Assembly: GCA_020881915.1 (NCBI GenBank)
Contig: JAJFPB010000015.1
Location: 1-54,848 of the forward strand
DNA length: 54,848 nt
Reading direction: 5' to 3'
Origin: Paramyrothecium sp. XJ0827
Taxonomy: Eukaryota; Ascomycota; Sordariomycetes; Hypocreales; Stachybotryaceae
This document shows positions 1 through 9,698 of this stretch, piece after piece. Both the position numbers and the translations under genes were made by a program. The notes under the pieces are model-generated. The model made no database searches. It was not told where the DNA came from and saw nothing but the letters and a program-made list of their open reading frames with translations. Each line of letters starts with the position of its first letter. Position 1 is the stretch's first letter.

Positions 1-895
1 AGCTAATTTAATTTTATTTTTCCTAGGTCCTATTGTTACCTTAATATTTTCTTTACTAGGTTATGCAGTTATTCCTTATGGTCCTGGTTTATCTATTGGA
101 GATATGGATTTAGGAATATTATTTATGTTAGCTGTATCATCTTTAGCTACTTATGGTATATTATTAGCAGGATGAAGTGCTAATAGTAAATATGCTTTCT
201 TAGGTTCTTTAAGAAGTACAGCTCAATTAATTAGTTATGAATTAGTTTTAAGTTCTGTATTATTAATAGTTATAATGATAACTAATAGTCTTAATTTAAA
301 TATTAATGTACAATTTCAAAAAATTATATGATTAGGTATACCACTATTTTGTATACTAATAATATTCTTTATAGGTTCAGTGGCAGAAACTAATAGAGCT
401 CCTTTTGATTTAGCAGAAGCTGAATCAGAATTAGTTAGTGGATTTATGACAGAGCATGCTGCGGTAATTTTTGTATTTTTCTTCTTAGCTGAATATGCTA
501 GTATAGTATTAATGTGTATATTTACTAGTATATTATTCTTAGGTGGTTATTTAATAGATATTGATTATATTTATTGATTTGATTTATTAAATTATGTATA
601 TGCATATATATTTGATATAGATTGAATAGAATCCTCAGAATATTTTAGTTTAAGAAATACTTTTACTAGTTCATCTGTTAATGGTTTATTACATAGTGTT
701 ACTTTAGGTGTAAAAAGTTCTATAATGGTATTTATATTTATATGAGTAAGAGCTTCATTCCCTAGAATACGTTTTGATCAATTAATGTCTTTCTGTTGAA
801 CTGTATTATTACCTATTTTATTTGCTTTTATAATATTAGTACCATGTATATTATACGTATTTGGTATATTCTTTATTAATATAAGTTTATTTTAA
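1..895 (+). CDS. nad1: NADH dehydrogenase subunit 1, 3' part (window edge)
   Basis: C-terminal part of nad1, the quinone-proximal membrane subunit of complex I, cut by the left window edge; the reading frame starts at base 2. The conserved block [18 protein letters not shown] lies at 380-433 and is diagnostic for ND1. TGA occurs at Trp positions (for example 174, 330, 576). The stop is TAA at 893-895. This copy is open to the end, unlike pass 2, which has lost a T near 31448. It also has three more bases than pass 2 near 311-320, where pass 2 shows only an A run. The full gene is at 30578-31683. Confidence 0.95.
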
Positions 896-1026
896 TATAT
901 AAAAATAAAAGTAGTTATATATATATATTGTTGTATAAATTCTATTGATTTTTTCGTTAAGATTTAAATTATTATACAAATTTAAATTAAAAAATTTTTT
1001 TTGTTAATAACCAATTTAATTCTAGA

Positions 1027-1112
1027 GATCTTTTATATCATTGGGGTTTTGAATGGCCTTGTTATGCTTGTACTTAGGTGCCGTTTATTCTTTTTTGTGG
1101 TTCAATAATATC
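1027..1112 (+). repeat. 86-bp direct repeat, left copy
   Basis: This segment matches 1611-1696 at 84 of 86 positions by my reading (two transitions). It contains a short frame from ATG 1053 that begins MALLCLYLGAVYSFLWFNN. The same peptide begins the open frame running into nad4 at 1637. The two copies bracket the accessory ORF, suggesting duplication of the nad4 5' flank when that ORF arrived. The equivalent in pass 2 is 31815-31899. Confidence 0.85.
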
Positions 1113-1117
1113 AAAAA

Positions 1118-1585
1118 ATGTGAGAATTATTATTTATAATTGGTATTATTAGTTTAAATTTATTAGTAAAAAAAAATATAGCTTTCTATTCGAAATTTTT
1201 CATGGTTATGGTTGTAATAATAATTTTTAGTTCAATTTTTATTGAGAATATTTTATCTTTTTTTGATTTGAATATTCTTCTAATTGATAATTTGAAAATG
1301 TATATATTATCAAAAGATTTGCATGGAGTAATACCTGATTTAACTGATCCTAATAATATAAATTTACTGCAAAAATTTGAATTAAGAATTCAACTTGACC
1401 TGCTTAATCTACTTAGATACGATCTACATAGTTATTCTATAGAAATTCGTGAATCATTTACACAATGTAAATCTAATGAAGATTTAGATAAATTAACCGA
1501 ATTATATAATAAAGCATTAAATCAATTAGATAAAATAGATCAAGTAATAACACAAATAAAATCCTTATTAAAAAAATTAAATTAA
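1118..1585 (+). CDS. Unrecognised membrane/coiled-coil ORF between nad1 and nad4
   Basis: I do not recognise this protein of 155 residues. The ATG at 1118 is followed at once by TGA read as Trp; an internal ATG at 1202 is the alternative start. About residues 1-18 and 28-50 are hydrophobic, likely membrane segments. Residues 55-155 are hydrophilic and helix-prone with Leu/Ile at regular spacing (for example LDKLTELYNKALNQLDKID), which looks like a coiled coil. It sits between two 86-bp direct repeats related to the nad4 5' flank. Homopolymer indels fragment the pass 2 copy (31905-32383), so the exact ends are uncertain. Use of mitochondrial code indicates long residence in the organelle. Confidence 0.6.
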
Positions 1586-1610
1586 TTAGTCGTTAATAAG
1601 ACAAATATTT

Positions 1611-1696
1611 GATCTTTTATATCATTAGGGTTCTGAATGGCCTTGTTATGCTTGTACTTAGGTGCCGTTTATTCTTTTTTGTGGTTCAATAATATC
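1611..1696 (+). repeat. 86-bp direct repeat, right copy, at nad4 5' end
   Basis: Partner of 1027-1112, ending 9 bp before the preferred nad4 start. It is open in the nad4 frame from ATG 1637, so nad4 might be translated with a 23-residue N-terminal extension, but the family start matches 1706 better. Pass 2 copy at 32398-32482. Confidence 0.8.
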
Positions 1697-1705
1697 TTGC
1701 TAAAG

Positions 1706-3163
1706 ATGTTATTATCTTGTCTATTGTTAATCCCTATAGTAGGGACTATGACTGTAGCCAGTTTAAATTCGTTTGTAAAAAATTCAGCTATATATATTAA
1801 AAGTATAGGGTTAATAACTAGTGTATTAACTTTATTATTATCTTTATTTATTTTTGTATTTTTTGATCTTAGTTCTAATCAATTTCAATTTATACAACAA
1901 CATTATAATGTCCAAATATTCGATATATATTTAGGTTTAGATAATATATCTATTTATTTTGTTTTATTAACAACAATAATAATGCCTATTGCATTGTTAT
2001 CTAATTGAGATTCTATAAAAGAAAATATAAAAGCATATGTAATAATAATGTTATTATTAGAAACATTACTATTAACAGTCTTTATGTCATTAGATATAAT
2101 GGCCTTTTATATATTCTTTGAAAGTATTCTTCCACCTTTATTTATATTAATAGGTTTATTTGGATCCGATAATAAATCAACAGCTAGTTATTATCTATTT
2201 TTATATACATTATGAGGTTCTTTATTTTTATTATTATCAATCTTAAGTACTTCTTCAATTATGGGAAGTACAGATTTTGATATTTTATTTAAATTTGATT
2301 TTGAATATACAACTCAAGTATTTTTATTTATAGGTATATTTATAGCTTTTGCCGTAAAAACACCTACAATATTTTTAAATAATTGATTATTAAAAGCTCA
2401 TGTAGAATCACCTTTGGGTGGTAGTATAGTACTAGCAGCAATTGTATTAAAATTAAGTTTATATGGTATATTTAGACTAATATTACCTATATTAGCTAAA
2501 GCTTCTTTAGATTATACTTTTGTAGTGTATACCATAGCAGTTATTACTATTATATATGCAAGTTTTAGTACAATAAGAACAACAGATATTAAAGAATTAA
2601 TAGCTTATAGTTCTGTTTGTCACGCATCAGTATATTTAATAGGTGTTTTCAGTAATACTGTTCAAGGTTTAGAAGGAAGTATTATATTAGGATTAGCACA
2701 CGGATTTGTATCAAGTGGTTTATTTATCTGTGCAGGTGGAATATTGTATGATAGAACAGGTACTAGAATGATATACTTCTATAGAGGTGCAACTCAGTTA
2801 ATGCCTATCTTTTCAATATTATTCTTCTTATTAGCTTTAGGTAATTGTGCAGCTCCTTTAACACTTAATTTTATAGGAGAATTTATGTCACTTTATAGTA
2901 TTATCGAAAGATTACCAATATTAGGTATTTTCGCTTGTTCTTCAATAATATTATCAGCAGCCTATACTATATACATGTTTAATAGAATATCTTTCGGAGG
3001 TTCTTTCAGTAAATTCTTAGAAGAAGGTGTATACGATGTAAATAAAAGAGAATTTGTTTTATTATTTGTATTAGTATTCTTCACTGTATTCTTTGGTATT
3101 TATCCTTCTTTATTATTAAATGTATTAGATTATCCTATGAATAGTTTAATATATAGTGTATAA
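1706..3163 (+). CDS. nad4: NADH dehydrogenase subunit 4
   Basis: Proton-pumping antiporter-like membrane subunit of complex I. The product is 485 residues, normal for fungal ND4. The start at 1706 (MLLSCLLLIPIVGT) matches the family N-terminus; an in-frame ATG at 1637 would add residues from the direct repeat. Conserved features include ESILPPLFILIGLFG, a KAHVESP-type loop with a functional Lys and Glu, and LIAYSSVCHAS. TGA at 2006, 2210 and 2383 is read as Trp. This copy is open throughout, while pass 2 carries several homopolymer shifts. The mRNA is probably cotranscribed with nad1 upstream and atp8/atp6 downstream. Confidence 0.95.
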
Positions 3164-3249
3164 TTTATTTTATTATACATTTTTTTCAGGCGCAAGCTTT
3201 ACGGAAATTTCCGTATATAGATAAAACATCCTTAGAAAAGCAATAAAAT
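3164..3249 (+). other. nad4-atp8 spacer with palindrome and GNRA mini-hairpin
   Basis: The spacer has a GC-rich mini-hairpin (3188-3199: AGGC, loop GCAA, GCTT) directly followed by the 16-nt perfect palindrome TACGGAAATTTCCGTA (3200-3215). Such stem-loops between genes may serve RNA processing; function is inferred only. Both are unchanged in pass 2. Confidence 0.5.
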
Positions 3250-3396
3250 ATGCCTCAATTAGTACCTTTTTATTACGTTAATGAAGTAGTATTTGCTTTT
3301 GGATTAATAGTAGTGATTTTATATATATTATCTAAATATATTTTACCAAGAATAGTTCGTTTATTCTTATCACGTATGTTTATTCAAAAAATATAA
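3250..3396 (+). CDS. atp8: ATP synthase subunit 8
   Basis: Small membrane subunit of the ATP synthase F0 sector, 48 residues. It starts MPQLVPFYYVNEVVFAF, the standard fungal ATP8 N-terminus, followed by one transmembrane helix and a short basic tail (RIVRLFLSRMFIQKI). It precedes atp6 by 144 bp, the usual fungal arrangement. Stop TAA at 3394-3396. The pass 2 copy (34046-34192) is also intact. Confidence 0.93.
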   Translation: MPQLVPFYYVNEVVFAFGLIVVILYILSKYILPRIVRLFLSRMFIQKI

Positions 3397-3540
3397 TATT
3401 AGTTCTAACTATTTTTACTTTTTAGCTACAAAAATAGCTAAAGTACGTAAAATTCAAGTAAAAAATTAAAATAGCCATTTTTAGGCTTAAAATAGAAATT
3501 ATTAAGAATATATGCATAAAAATACTACTATGTAAATCAC

Positions 3541-4305
3541 ATGTGGTATTATACAGAAATCAGAAGTCCTTTAGACCAATTTGAAATAAGAGATATATTA
3601 AATTTAGAAGTTTTAAATTTACATTTAAACATAACTAATATAGGATTATATTTAACAATTGGTACATTAATTATATTAATATCAGGTATATTAGCTACTA
3701 ATTATAATAAATTAGTTAGTAATAACTGATCTATAGCTCAAGAATCTTTATATGTAACTATACACGGTATAGTTACAAATCAAATAAATGCGAAAAATGG
3801 TCAAATCTATTTTCCTTTTATATATACATTATTTATATTTATTTTATTAAATAATTTAATAGGTATGATACCTTATAGCTTTGCATCTACAAGCCATTTT
3901 GCTTTAACATTTGCACTTAGTTTTACAATAGTATTAGGTGCAACTATATTAGGATTCCAAAAACATGGACTTAAATTCTTTTCATTATTAGTACCTGCAG
4001 GTTGTCCTTTAGCTCTTTTACCTTTATTAGTTACTATAGAATTAATTTCATATTTAGCTAGAAATGTTTCATTAGGTTTAAGATTAGCTGCAAATATTAC
4101 AGCAGGACATATGTTATTAAGTATTTTAAGTGGTTTTGTATATAATATAATGAATTCAGGATTTATATTCTTTATATTAGGATTAATACCTTTATTATTT
4201 ATTATAGCATTCTCAGGTTTAGAATTAGCAATAGCTTTCATACAAGCACAAGTGTTTGTAGTGTTATCTAGTTCTTATATAAAAGATGGATTAGATTTAC
4301 ATTAA
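3541..4305 (+). CDS. atp6: ATP synthase subunit 6
   Basis: The a-subunit of F0, which forms the proton half-channels against the subunit-c ring; 254 residues. The N-terminus contains SPLDQFEIRD, typical of the cleaved fungal ATP6 leader, and the essential Arg lies in SLGLRLAANITAGHMLL. TGA at 3727 is Trp. The frame is open from 3541 to TAA 4303-4305 in this pass. Pass 2 has eight extra bases near 34965-34980 that break it, and one two-base substitution near 34541. Confidence 0.95.
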
Positions 4306-4715
4306 TTGTATATAAGTAAATTTATTCTATATTTTAACAATAATATATAGAATAAATAAAAAAAGAATAAAAAATTTGTTAAAAATTCAGAAATATTCTA
4401 TAAAAAACAAACAATTTAAGAGTTTTCCAGCCATTCTCTTAAATTAAAAGTAGAAATAAGGCTGTAAATATAGTGTAAATTTATGAAAAATTGACTTTGT
4501 ATTATATTAACTTATCCAAATAGGAATAATCCAAATTATACATTTGAATATAGAAATTAAGAAAAATAGTTAACTATTATAAAATTAAAAAAAAAGCGAG
4601 CAACTATAAGGGTTAGATTAACAAGTAAAATTTAGAGAATAATTTCACAAGAATCAATTTACAAAATTTCGCTATAAACAATAATTTAGATCTTATAGTG
4701 ATGTAAAAATAACAT
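4306..4715 (+). other. atp6-rns spacer, AT-rich with hairpins
   Basis: I see no gene in this ~410-bp stretch. It holds an imperfect AT stem-loop just after atp6 (about 4323-4350) and a clean hairpin at 4413-4445 with 10-bp arms AATTTAAGAG and CTCTTAAATT. The mature 5' end of rns may lie inside the last part, for instance near 4598 (GCGAGCAACTATAAGGG); this cannot be settled from sequence. Confidence 0.5.
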
Positions 4716-6285
4716 CAAAAAAAAAACAGTAGAGTTTGGTGATGGCTCTGAATGAATACTGTCCAAGTGCTTGACACATGCTAATCGTACGTTTTAATTT
4801 AAAAAGAATTAAAAAGTGGTGTACAGGTGAGTATAATGATACATTAAGCCTACCTTAAAGTGAAGGTAAATCCTACATATATTGAAAGGGAAATTTAGTT
4901 AAAACTAATCCTGCTTTAAGAGGACAATAAGTATCTACGAGATAGGTAGTAGTTAAAGTGATGGTTTAACTAGCTTATTATTCTTGTAACCGAACTTGAA
5001 AGAGTGATCGGTCACATTGGGTCTGAAAAAGCCTAATGCAAGTTAGTACAGCAGTGGGGAATCTTGGTCAATGGCCTAACGGCTGAACTGGCAACTTGGA
5101 AAAGTGAAAAGTCTTGTTATGATATTTAAGAGCGTAAGCTCTTAAGTAATATATCTACAGGATTTAATAAAAATAAAACTTTGTCTATATATTGATAATG
5201 ACAGTATATATATTTAGTCTTGACTAATTACGTGCCAGCAGTCGCGGTAATACGTAAGAGACAAGTATTATTCATCTTAAATAGGTTTAAAGGGTACTCA
5301 GACGGTCAAAGCAAAAATGAATGCTAGACTAGAGTTTTATGTAAGAGGGTAGTACTTGAGGTGGAGAGATGAAATTCTATTATACCAAAGGGACTCTGTA
5401 AAGGCGAAGGCAGCTCTTTATGTAAAAACTGACGTTGAAGGACGAAGGCACAGAGAACAAAAAGGATTAGAGACCCCTAGTAGTCTTTGCAGTAAATGAT
5501 GAATGCTATAGGTTAGATTAGTGTTAATATAGGGGTGTTCACCAGTAAGGGGCTAACCGTTAACCAATTTAGTCTATAAATGAAAATGAAAGCGTTTCAC
5601 CTCAAGAGTAATGTGGCAACGCAGGAACTGAAATCACTAGACCGTTTCTGACACCAGTAGTGAAGTATGTTGTTTAATTCGATGATCCACGAAAAACCTT
5701 ACCACAATTTGAATATTTACAGGAGTTGCACGGCTGTTTCCAGTTAATGTTGTGAAACTGTGGTTTCCATGTAATTAACGTAATCCCTGGCTTTATTTTT
5801 TATCATTTAAGTTGAATTTATTTAATTTGAATACCTACTATAAAGCGTTTGATCCTATATATTTGGAAAGAAAAAGGGGACAAAGACAAGTCATCATGGC
5901 CTTGATATTGTGGGCTATAGACGTGCCACATCTTCCTAAACAAAGAGATGCAAAAATGTGAATTCTAGCTAATCTCTGAAAATAGGATATAAAATTTAAA
6001 GGATTGTAGTCTGAAATTCGACTATATGAATAAGTAATTACTAGTAATCGTGAATCACCATGTCACGGTGAATGATTCTTGGATTGGTACTAACCACTCG
6101 TCACATGCTGAAAAGAAATTGCGCAGTAAGTTTGCTTTCTTTAATATTAAGTAAAAAAAATAAAAGGTTTTTTTTTGCAAGCGCAAGCTCGCTCCTTATA
6201 TTGAGAATCTTCGCGTGCGTAACTCTAATTAGTGTTAAGTCGAAATATGGTTCGTGTAGTGGAAGTTGCACGGGACAAATTAATC
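4716..6285 (+). rRNA. rns: Mitochondrial small-subunit rRNA
   Basis: Small-subunit rRNA, called from conserved segments in order: AGAGTTTGGTGATGGCTCTG at 4731, matching the 5' end of bacterial 16S; GTGCCAGCAGTCGCGGTAAT at 5232 (530 loop); GGATTAGAGACCCCTAGTAG at 5464 (790 loop); ACCACTCGTCACATGCTGAA near 6090 (decoding site); and GTCGAAATATGGTTCGTGTA near 6239, the 3' domain. Both ends are approximate. No intron is seen. Variable regions carry a 9-bp GUAA-capped stem (5125-5146) and a GCAA-capped one near 6180. Pass 2 has one C fewer in the 790 loop and more T near 6170. Confidence 0.93.
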
Positions 6286-6327
6286 TAAACTATATAAATA
6301 TACAATATAAAATTCTATATTGTATTA

Positions 6328-6411
6328 AGGAGGCTTCCTTTATTGGTAAGAAGGGTTGAGCTGTAAACTCAATAGCTAGTGCTTTTAAGAGTTCGAATCT
6401 CTTGCCTCCTA
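6328..6411 (+). tRNA. trnY: tRNA-Tyr (anticodon GTA)
   Basis: Acceptor arms AGGAGGC and GCCTCCT pair perfectly, and loop CTGTAAA carries the anticodon. The long variable arm is usual for fungal mitochondrial tRNA-Tyr. First of four tRNAs between rns and cox3. Confidence 0.92.
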
Positions 6412-6485
6412 GAATTAGTAACTTAATTAGGTAAAGGATTTCCCTGTCACGGAAATAGATGTCGGTTCGATTCTGATCTAATTCG
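6412..6485 (+). tRNA. trnD: tRNA-Asp (anticodon GTC)
   Basis: Acceptor GAATTAG/CTAATTC, anticodon stem TTTCC/GGAAA around loop CTGTCAC, T-arm with TTCGATT. It starts directly after trnY with no spacer. Confidence 0.92.
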
Positions 6486-6490
6486 TATAG

Positions 6491-6574
6491 GGGAAAGTCT
6501 TCCATTTGGTAAGGTAAGGCACTTGCTACGTGTCGTGTATTATACATTTAGGTGTTCGAATCACCTCTTTCCCG
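6491..6574 (+). tRNA. trnS: tRNA-Ser (anticodon GCT)
   Basis: Acceptor GGGAAAG/CTTTCCC, anticodon stem GGCAC/GTGTC with loop TTGCTAC, and an extended variable arm. Reads AGY serine codons. Confidence 0.9.
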
Positions 6575-6578
6575 TATA

Positions 6579-6649
6579 GTTTCTATAGCTCAACGGTAGA
6601 GCATAATACTGTTAATATTATGATAGATGTTCGATTCATCTTAGAAGCT
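6579..6649 (+). tRNA. trnN: tRNA-Asn (anticodon GTT)
   Basis: Acceptor GTTTCTA/TAGAAGC, D-stem GCTC/GAGC, anticodon stem TAATA/TATTA around CTGTTAA. It ends about 50 bp before cox3. Confidence 0.9.
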
Positions 6650-6700
6650 TTTAATCTTATGAGTAAACTATTTTTTTATTTAAAAATTTTATTTATTACT

Positions 6701-7514
6701 ATGACAAATATGATAAGAAGTAATTTTCAAGACCATCCTTTTCATTTAGTATCTCCCTCACCTTGACCATTGTATACTAGTATAGCTTTATTTACTTTAA
6801 CTACAAATGGTGCATTATCAATGCATTTATTTAATAATAGTTATTTATTATTTTTTTGTATCTTTAGGTTTAGTTGCATCATCTATGACTTTATGATTTA
6901 GAGATGTTATTTCAGAAGGTACTTACTTAGGTAATCATACTTTAGCTGTAAAAAAGGGTTAAATTTAGGTGTAATACTATTTATTTATAGTATCTGAAGC
7001 TATGTTTTTCTCAGCTATATTCTGAGCATTTTTCCATAGTGCTTTAACACCTACTGTTGAACTAGGTAGTCAATGACCACCTATGGGTATAGAACCTGTA
7101 AATCCTTTTGAATTACCTTTATTGAATACAGTAATTTTATTATCTAGTGGAGCTACTATAACATATGCACACCATTCATTAATAAAAGGTGACAGAAAAG
7201 GAGCTATATATGGAACAATATTTACAGTATTATTAGCTTTAGTATTTACTTTATTCCAAGGTATAGAATATAACGTATCTTCTTTTACAATAAGTGATGG
7301 TGTATTCGGTACATGTTTTTTTTTTGGAACAGGTTTTCATGGAATACACGTTATCGTAGGTACAATATTCTTAGCCGTGGGTTTGTGAAGAATTTTTGCT
7401 TACCATTTAACTGATCACCATCATCTTGGTTATGAAGGGGGTATTTTGTATTGACATTTTGTAGACGTAGTTTGATTATTCTTATACGTTTCTATGTATT
7501 ATTGAGGATCATAG
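6701..7514 (+). CDS. cox3: Cytochrome c oxidase subunit 3 (frame broken in this pass)
   Basis: Subunit III of complex IV. The start at 6701 gives [20 protein letters not shown], the standard fungal N-terminus; an in-frame ATG at 6659 is less likely. Indels break the frame here: an extra T near 6851, a missing C near 6952 and four extra bases near 6984. Pass 2 (37504-38313) is open and gives 269 residues, so these are very probably read errors. The rest (from about 7000) is in frame and carries conserved blocks such as [14 protein letters not shown] and ends in SMYYWGS before TAG. Confidence 0.93.
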
Positions 7515-7528
7515 TAAAAAAATTCTAT

Positions 7529-8509
7529 ATGTCTTTACCATTGAAATTTTTTATGGAAATTATACGTAAGTATATATCTTTTAATTCTTTAATATCAATA
7601 TTATTTGGTAAGCAAAACAAGCAAAAGAAAATAAATAAAAGAACGATAAAGTCAAGAAAATTTAATACACTTTTGCAAACATCAAAAAGAGTGACCTCGG
7701 TATCTCTTTTAACTAATATTAACTTAGGTTTAACTAGTACAACTAGAAACATAAGTACAACAAAAGCTTTACTAACTTCAGATGATGAAAATAGTACAAG
7801 CGTTACTCCTTCCAGTGATGATAACAATATAACTGAACATGAAATGTATAATGCAGGGGTTGACAACAATTTATTTAAAAAACCTGTTGATGAAATACCT
7901 ACTAAATATATGCCTGAATATCAAGATATACTTGAACGTCAATTAAGAGATTTACAAGGTGAAGATCTTAATGCAGAGGAAAATCGTAAAAAGATACAAG
8001 ATCGTTTAGATGATATTTTAATAGAAAGAAAAACACGTGCACCTTTAACTAGTGACGATTTTTCAGAAATTAGCAGTAGTGATGAACATGAAAGTCAAAT
8101 GTCTGAAACAGATAATATAAGTAAATTAACCCAATTAGTTTTAACTGAAAAAGAAAAAATGGAAATAAAAGCTCAAGAAGAAAAAGAAATAAGTGGTCTT
8201 GATACTCCAGAAGTAGTTGAAACCCCAGAACCTCTTGATGCTGAAAAAGTAAGTGAAGCTCTTAGAAAAGTTCTTCAAGATCAAGAAACAAGTGAAAAAA
8301 ATAGTGAACCAAGTGAAACTAATGAGGAAAAAGAATCTTATATATCTGATACAGAAAATAAACCTGAAGCAACTTTAACAAAAAAAAGAAAATTTGAAGA
8401 AGAACAAGGGGAATCTAATGCTCAACCAGCTACAAGATTCAAACAAGATTCTAGTGATATATTACCAGATACAGAATTTCCAGATATATTTGATATGGGA
8501 GGAGAATAA
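7529..8509 (+). CDS. Unrecognised acidic, low-complexity ORF after cox3
   Basis: A frame of 326 residues starting 15 bp after the cox3 stop; I do not recognise it. Residues 2-27 form a basic amphipathic or hydrophobic segment (SLPLKFFMEIIRKY, then SLISILFG). Residues 28-65 are strongly basic. From about residue 85 to the end it is rich in Asp, Glu, Ser and Lys, with a predicted helical stretch near YQDILERQLRDLQGEDLN and a Lys/Arg patch (TKKRKFEEEQ) near the C-terminus. The composition resembles intrinsically disordered proteins, not a respiratory subunit. It contains no Trp. The frame is open in this pass; the 222-residue C-terminal part is open in pass 2, so it is likely a real gene, probably cotranscribed with cox3. 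Confidence 0.65.
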   Translation: MSLPLKFFMEIIRKYISFNSLISILFGKQNKQKKINKRTIKSRKFNTLLQTSKRVTSVSLLTNINLGLTSTTRNISTTKALLTSDDENSTSVTPSSDDNNITEHEMYNAGVDNNLFKKPVDEIPTKYMPEYQDILERQLRDLQGEDLNAEENRKKIQDRLDDILIERKTRAPLTSDDFSEISSSDEHESQMSETDNISKLTQLVLTEKEKMEIKAQEEKEISGLDTPEVVETPEPLDAEKVSEALRKVLQDQETSEKNSEPSETNEEKESYISDTENKPEATLTKKRKFEEEQGESNAQPATRFKQDSSDILPDTEFPDIFDMGGE

Positions 8510-8546
8510 AAATATAATATTAAAGCTTGTAGAACATACAAGCTAA

Positions 8547-8617
8547 GCGGGTATAGGTTAACGGTAGACTTTCCGATTTCCACTCGGCGTGTGTCAGTTC
8601 AAATCTGACTACCCGTA
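8547..8617 (+). tRNA. trnG: tRNA-Gly (anticodon TCC), locus 1
   Basis: Acceptor GCGGGTA/TACCCGT, anticodon loop TTTCCAC in a 4-bp stem, T-stem GTCAG/CTGAC. An almost identical gene (one base different, at acceptor position 7) lies at 15897-15967, so this tRNA gene is duplicated within the circle. Confidence 0.85.
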
Positions 8618-8712
8618 ACAAAAGTTTAAACAATCCATTGTCTAACAGGGCAATCAATTGACTAAAGGGTCAATCTTTCCTAAATTTAGGTTTCATATAT
8701 ATATATATAACA

Positions 8713-9378
8713 ATGCAACAATTATTTTCTATTTATGACAGTATTTTTTCAGGTTATAGTGTAGAAGCTTTAGACCTTTTAAGCATAATAGCTTCAATTT
8801 TTGGTATAGCAGTTATAATAAACAAAAATCCTATAGGATCTTTATTATGATTAATAGGATTATTTGGAATTATTTCTACTTATTTAATATTATCTGGGTT
8901 AACTTTTATAGGTTTTTCTTATTTAATTGTTTATATAGGTGCAGTTTCTATTTTATTTTTGTTTATATTAATGTTAATTGACATAATAAGAACGAGTGAA
9001 TTACAAAGCAATAATTCTAATAGTGTACCTTTAGCTTTATTTGTTTCAATATTTTTAAATTATGCTTTATTCCAATTATTGCCTTATTACATAGCTATAC
9101 TAAATAGTTATGCTAGTAAATTAAGCATATTAATGTATTATACTTCTACAAGTAAATCTAATGAAATAATACATTATTTAACAAAAAATCTAAATAATAA
9201 TAATGTAATGTTTGTAACAAGTAACAATTGAGATGGAAATATAACAGAAACTAGTCATATATCTACTATAGGTAATATATTATATACTTCATACAACATG
9301 TGATTATTTATTGCTAGTTTTATTTTATTATTAGCAATGGTAGGAGCTATTATAATAACAGTAAAACAGGAAAAATAA
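8713..9378 (+). CDS. nad6: NADH dehydrogenase subunit 6
   Basis: Membrane subunit of complex I, 221 residues, start MQQLFSIYDSIF typical of fungal ND6. It has the conserved block GFSYLIVYIGAVSILFLFI and a C-terminal membrane segment ending in VKQEK. TGA at 8849, 9229 and 9301 is Trp. Upstream 95 bp include an (AT)n run at 8697-8709. This copy is open; pass 2 (39518-40182) carries indels near 39566, 39790 and 39980. Confidence 0.94.
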
Positions 9379-9390
9379 TATCACCTCCAA

Positions 9391-9462
9391 GAGGAATTAG
9401 TTCAACGGTAGAACGTTTGTTTTACACACAAAATGTTAAAGGTTCGAATCCTTTATTGCTCA
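9391..9462 (+). tRNA. trnV: tRNA-Val (anticodon TAC)
   Basis: Anticodon stem TTTGT/ACAAA around TTTACAC, D-stem GTTC/GAAC, T-stem AAAGG/CCTTT. Acceptor GAGGAAT/ATTGCTC has one G-G mismatch. Confidence 0.88.
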
Positions 9463-9534
9463 AATTCTTTAACTTAACAGGTAAAGTGCATTTTTGATAG
9501 GAATGAAATTTAAGTTCAAGTCTTAAAAGAATTA
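9463..9534 (+). tRNA. trnI: tRNA-Ile (anticodon GAT)
   Basis: Acceptor AATTCTT/AAGAATT, D-stem ACTT/AAGT, anticodon stem CATTT/GAATG around TTGATAG, T-stem TTAAG/CTTAA. Directly abuts trnV. Confidence 0.88.
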
Positions 9535-9538
9535 ATTA

Positions 9539-9625
9539 AGAGAATTGGCTGAGTGGTTTAAAGCGGTAAGTTTGAGTTTTATTAGGTTAATTCTAACCAC
9601 ATCCGTTCAAATCGGATATTCTCTG
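9539..9625 (+). tRNA. trnS: tRNA-Ser (anticodon TGA)
   Basis: Acceptor AGAGAAT/ATTCTCT, loop TTTGAGT in a G-U-containing stem, long variable arm GGTT/AACC, T-stem ATCCG/CGGAT. Reads UCN serine codons. Confidence 0.87.
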
Positions 9626-9626
9626 T

Positions 9627-9698
9627 AAGAGTATAGTTTAATTGGCAAAGCAAGAAGCTTCAACCTTCTATTTCTTGGTTCGAGTCCAAGTACTCTTG
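9627..9698 (+). tRNA. trnW: tRNA-Trp (anticodon TCA)
   Basis: Acceptor AAGAGTA/TACTCTT and anticodon stem AGAAG/CTTCT around CTTCAAC. The UCA anticodon reads UGA as well as UGG and supports genetic code 4 for this genome. Confidence 0.92.

Noticed and set aside
3873..4241. Minus-strand open frame opposite atp6
   Set aside because: Exact shadow of a conserved gene; composition mirrors atp6 codons.
6072..6359. Plus-strand frame at the rns 3' end
   Set aside because: Overlaps the decoding-site region of rns and trnY.
6290..6547. Minus-strand frame across trnY, trnD and trnS
   Set aside because: Lies opposite three tRNA genes.
6659..6700. Upstream ATG 6659 as the cox3 start
   Set aside because: In frame, but it adds residues that known fungal COX3 proteins lack; [15 protein letters not shown] matches the usual start.
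6701..7514. cox3, nad2, nad3 and nad5 in pass 1 as pseudogenes or as cases of programmed frameshifting
   Set aside because: The matching pass 2 positions are in frame, the breaks fall in homopolymers or short repeats, and the genes are essential.
7525..7869. Minus-strand frame opposite the ORF after cox3
   Set aside because: Mirror of the AT-rich start of the + strand ORF; all other genes are on the + strand.
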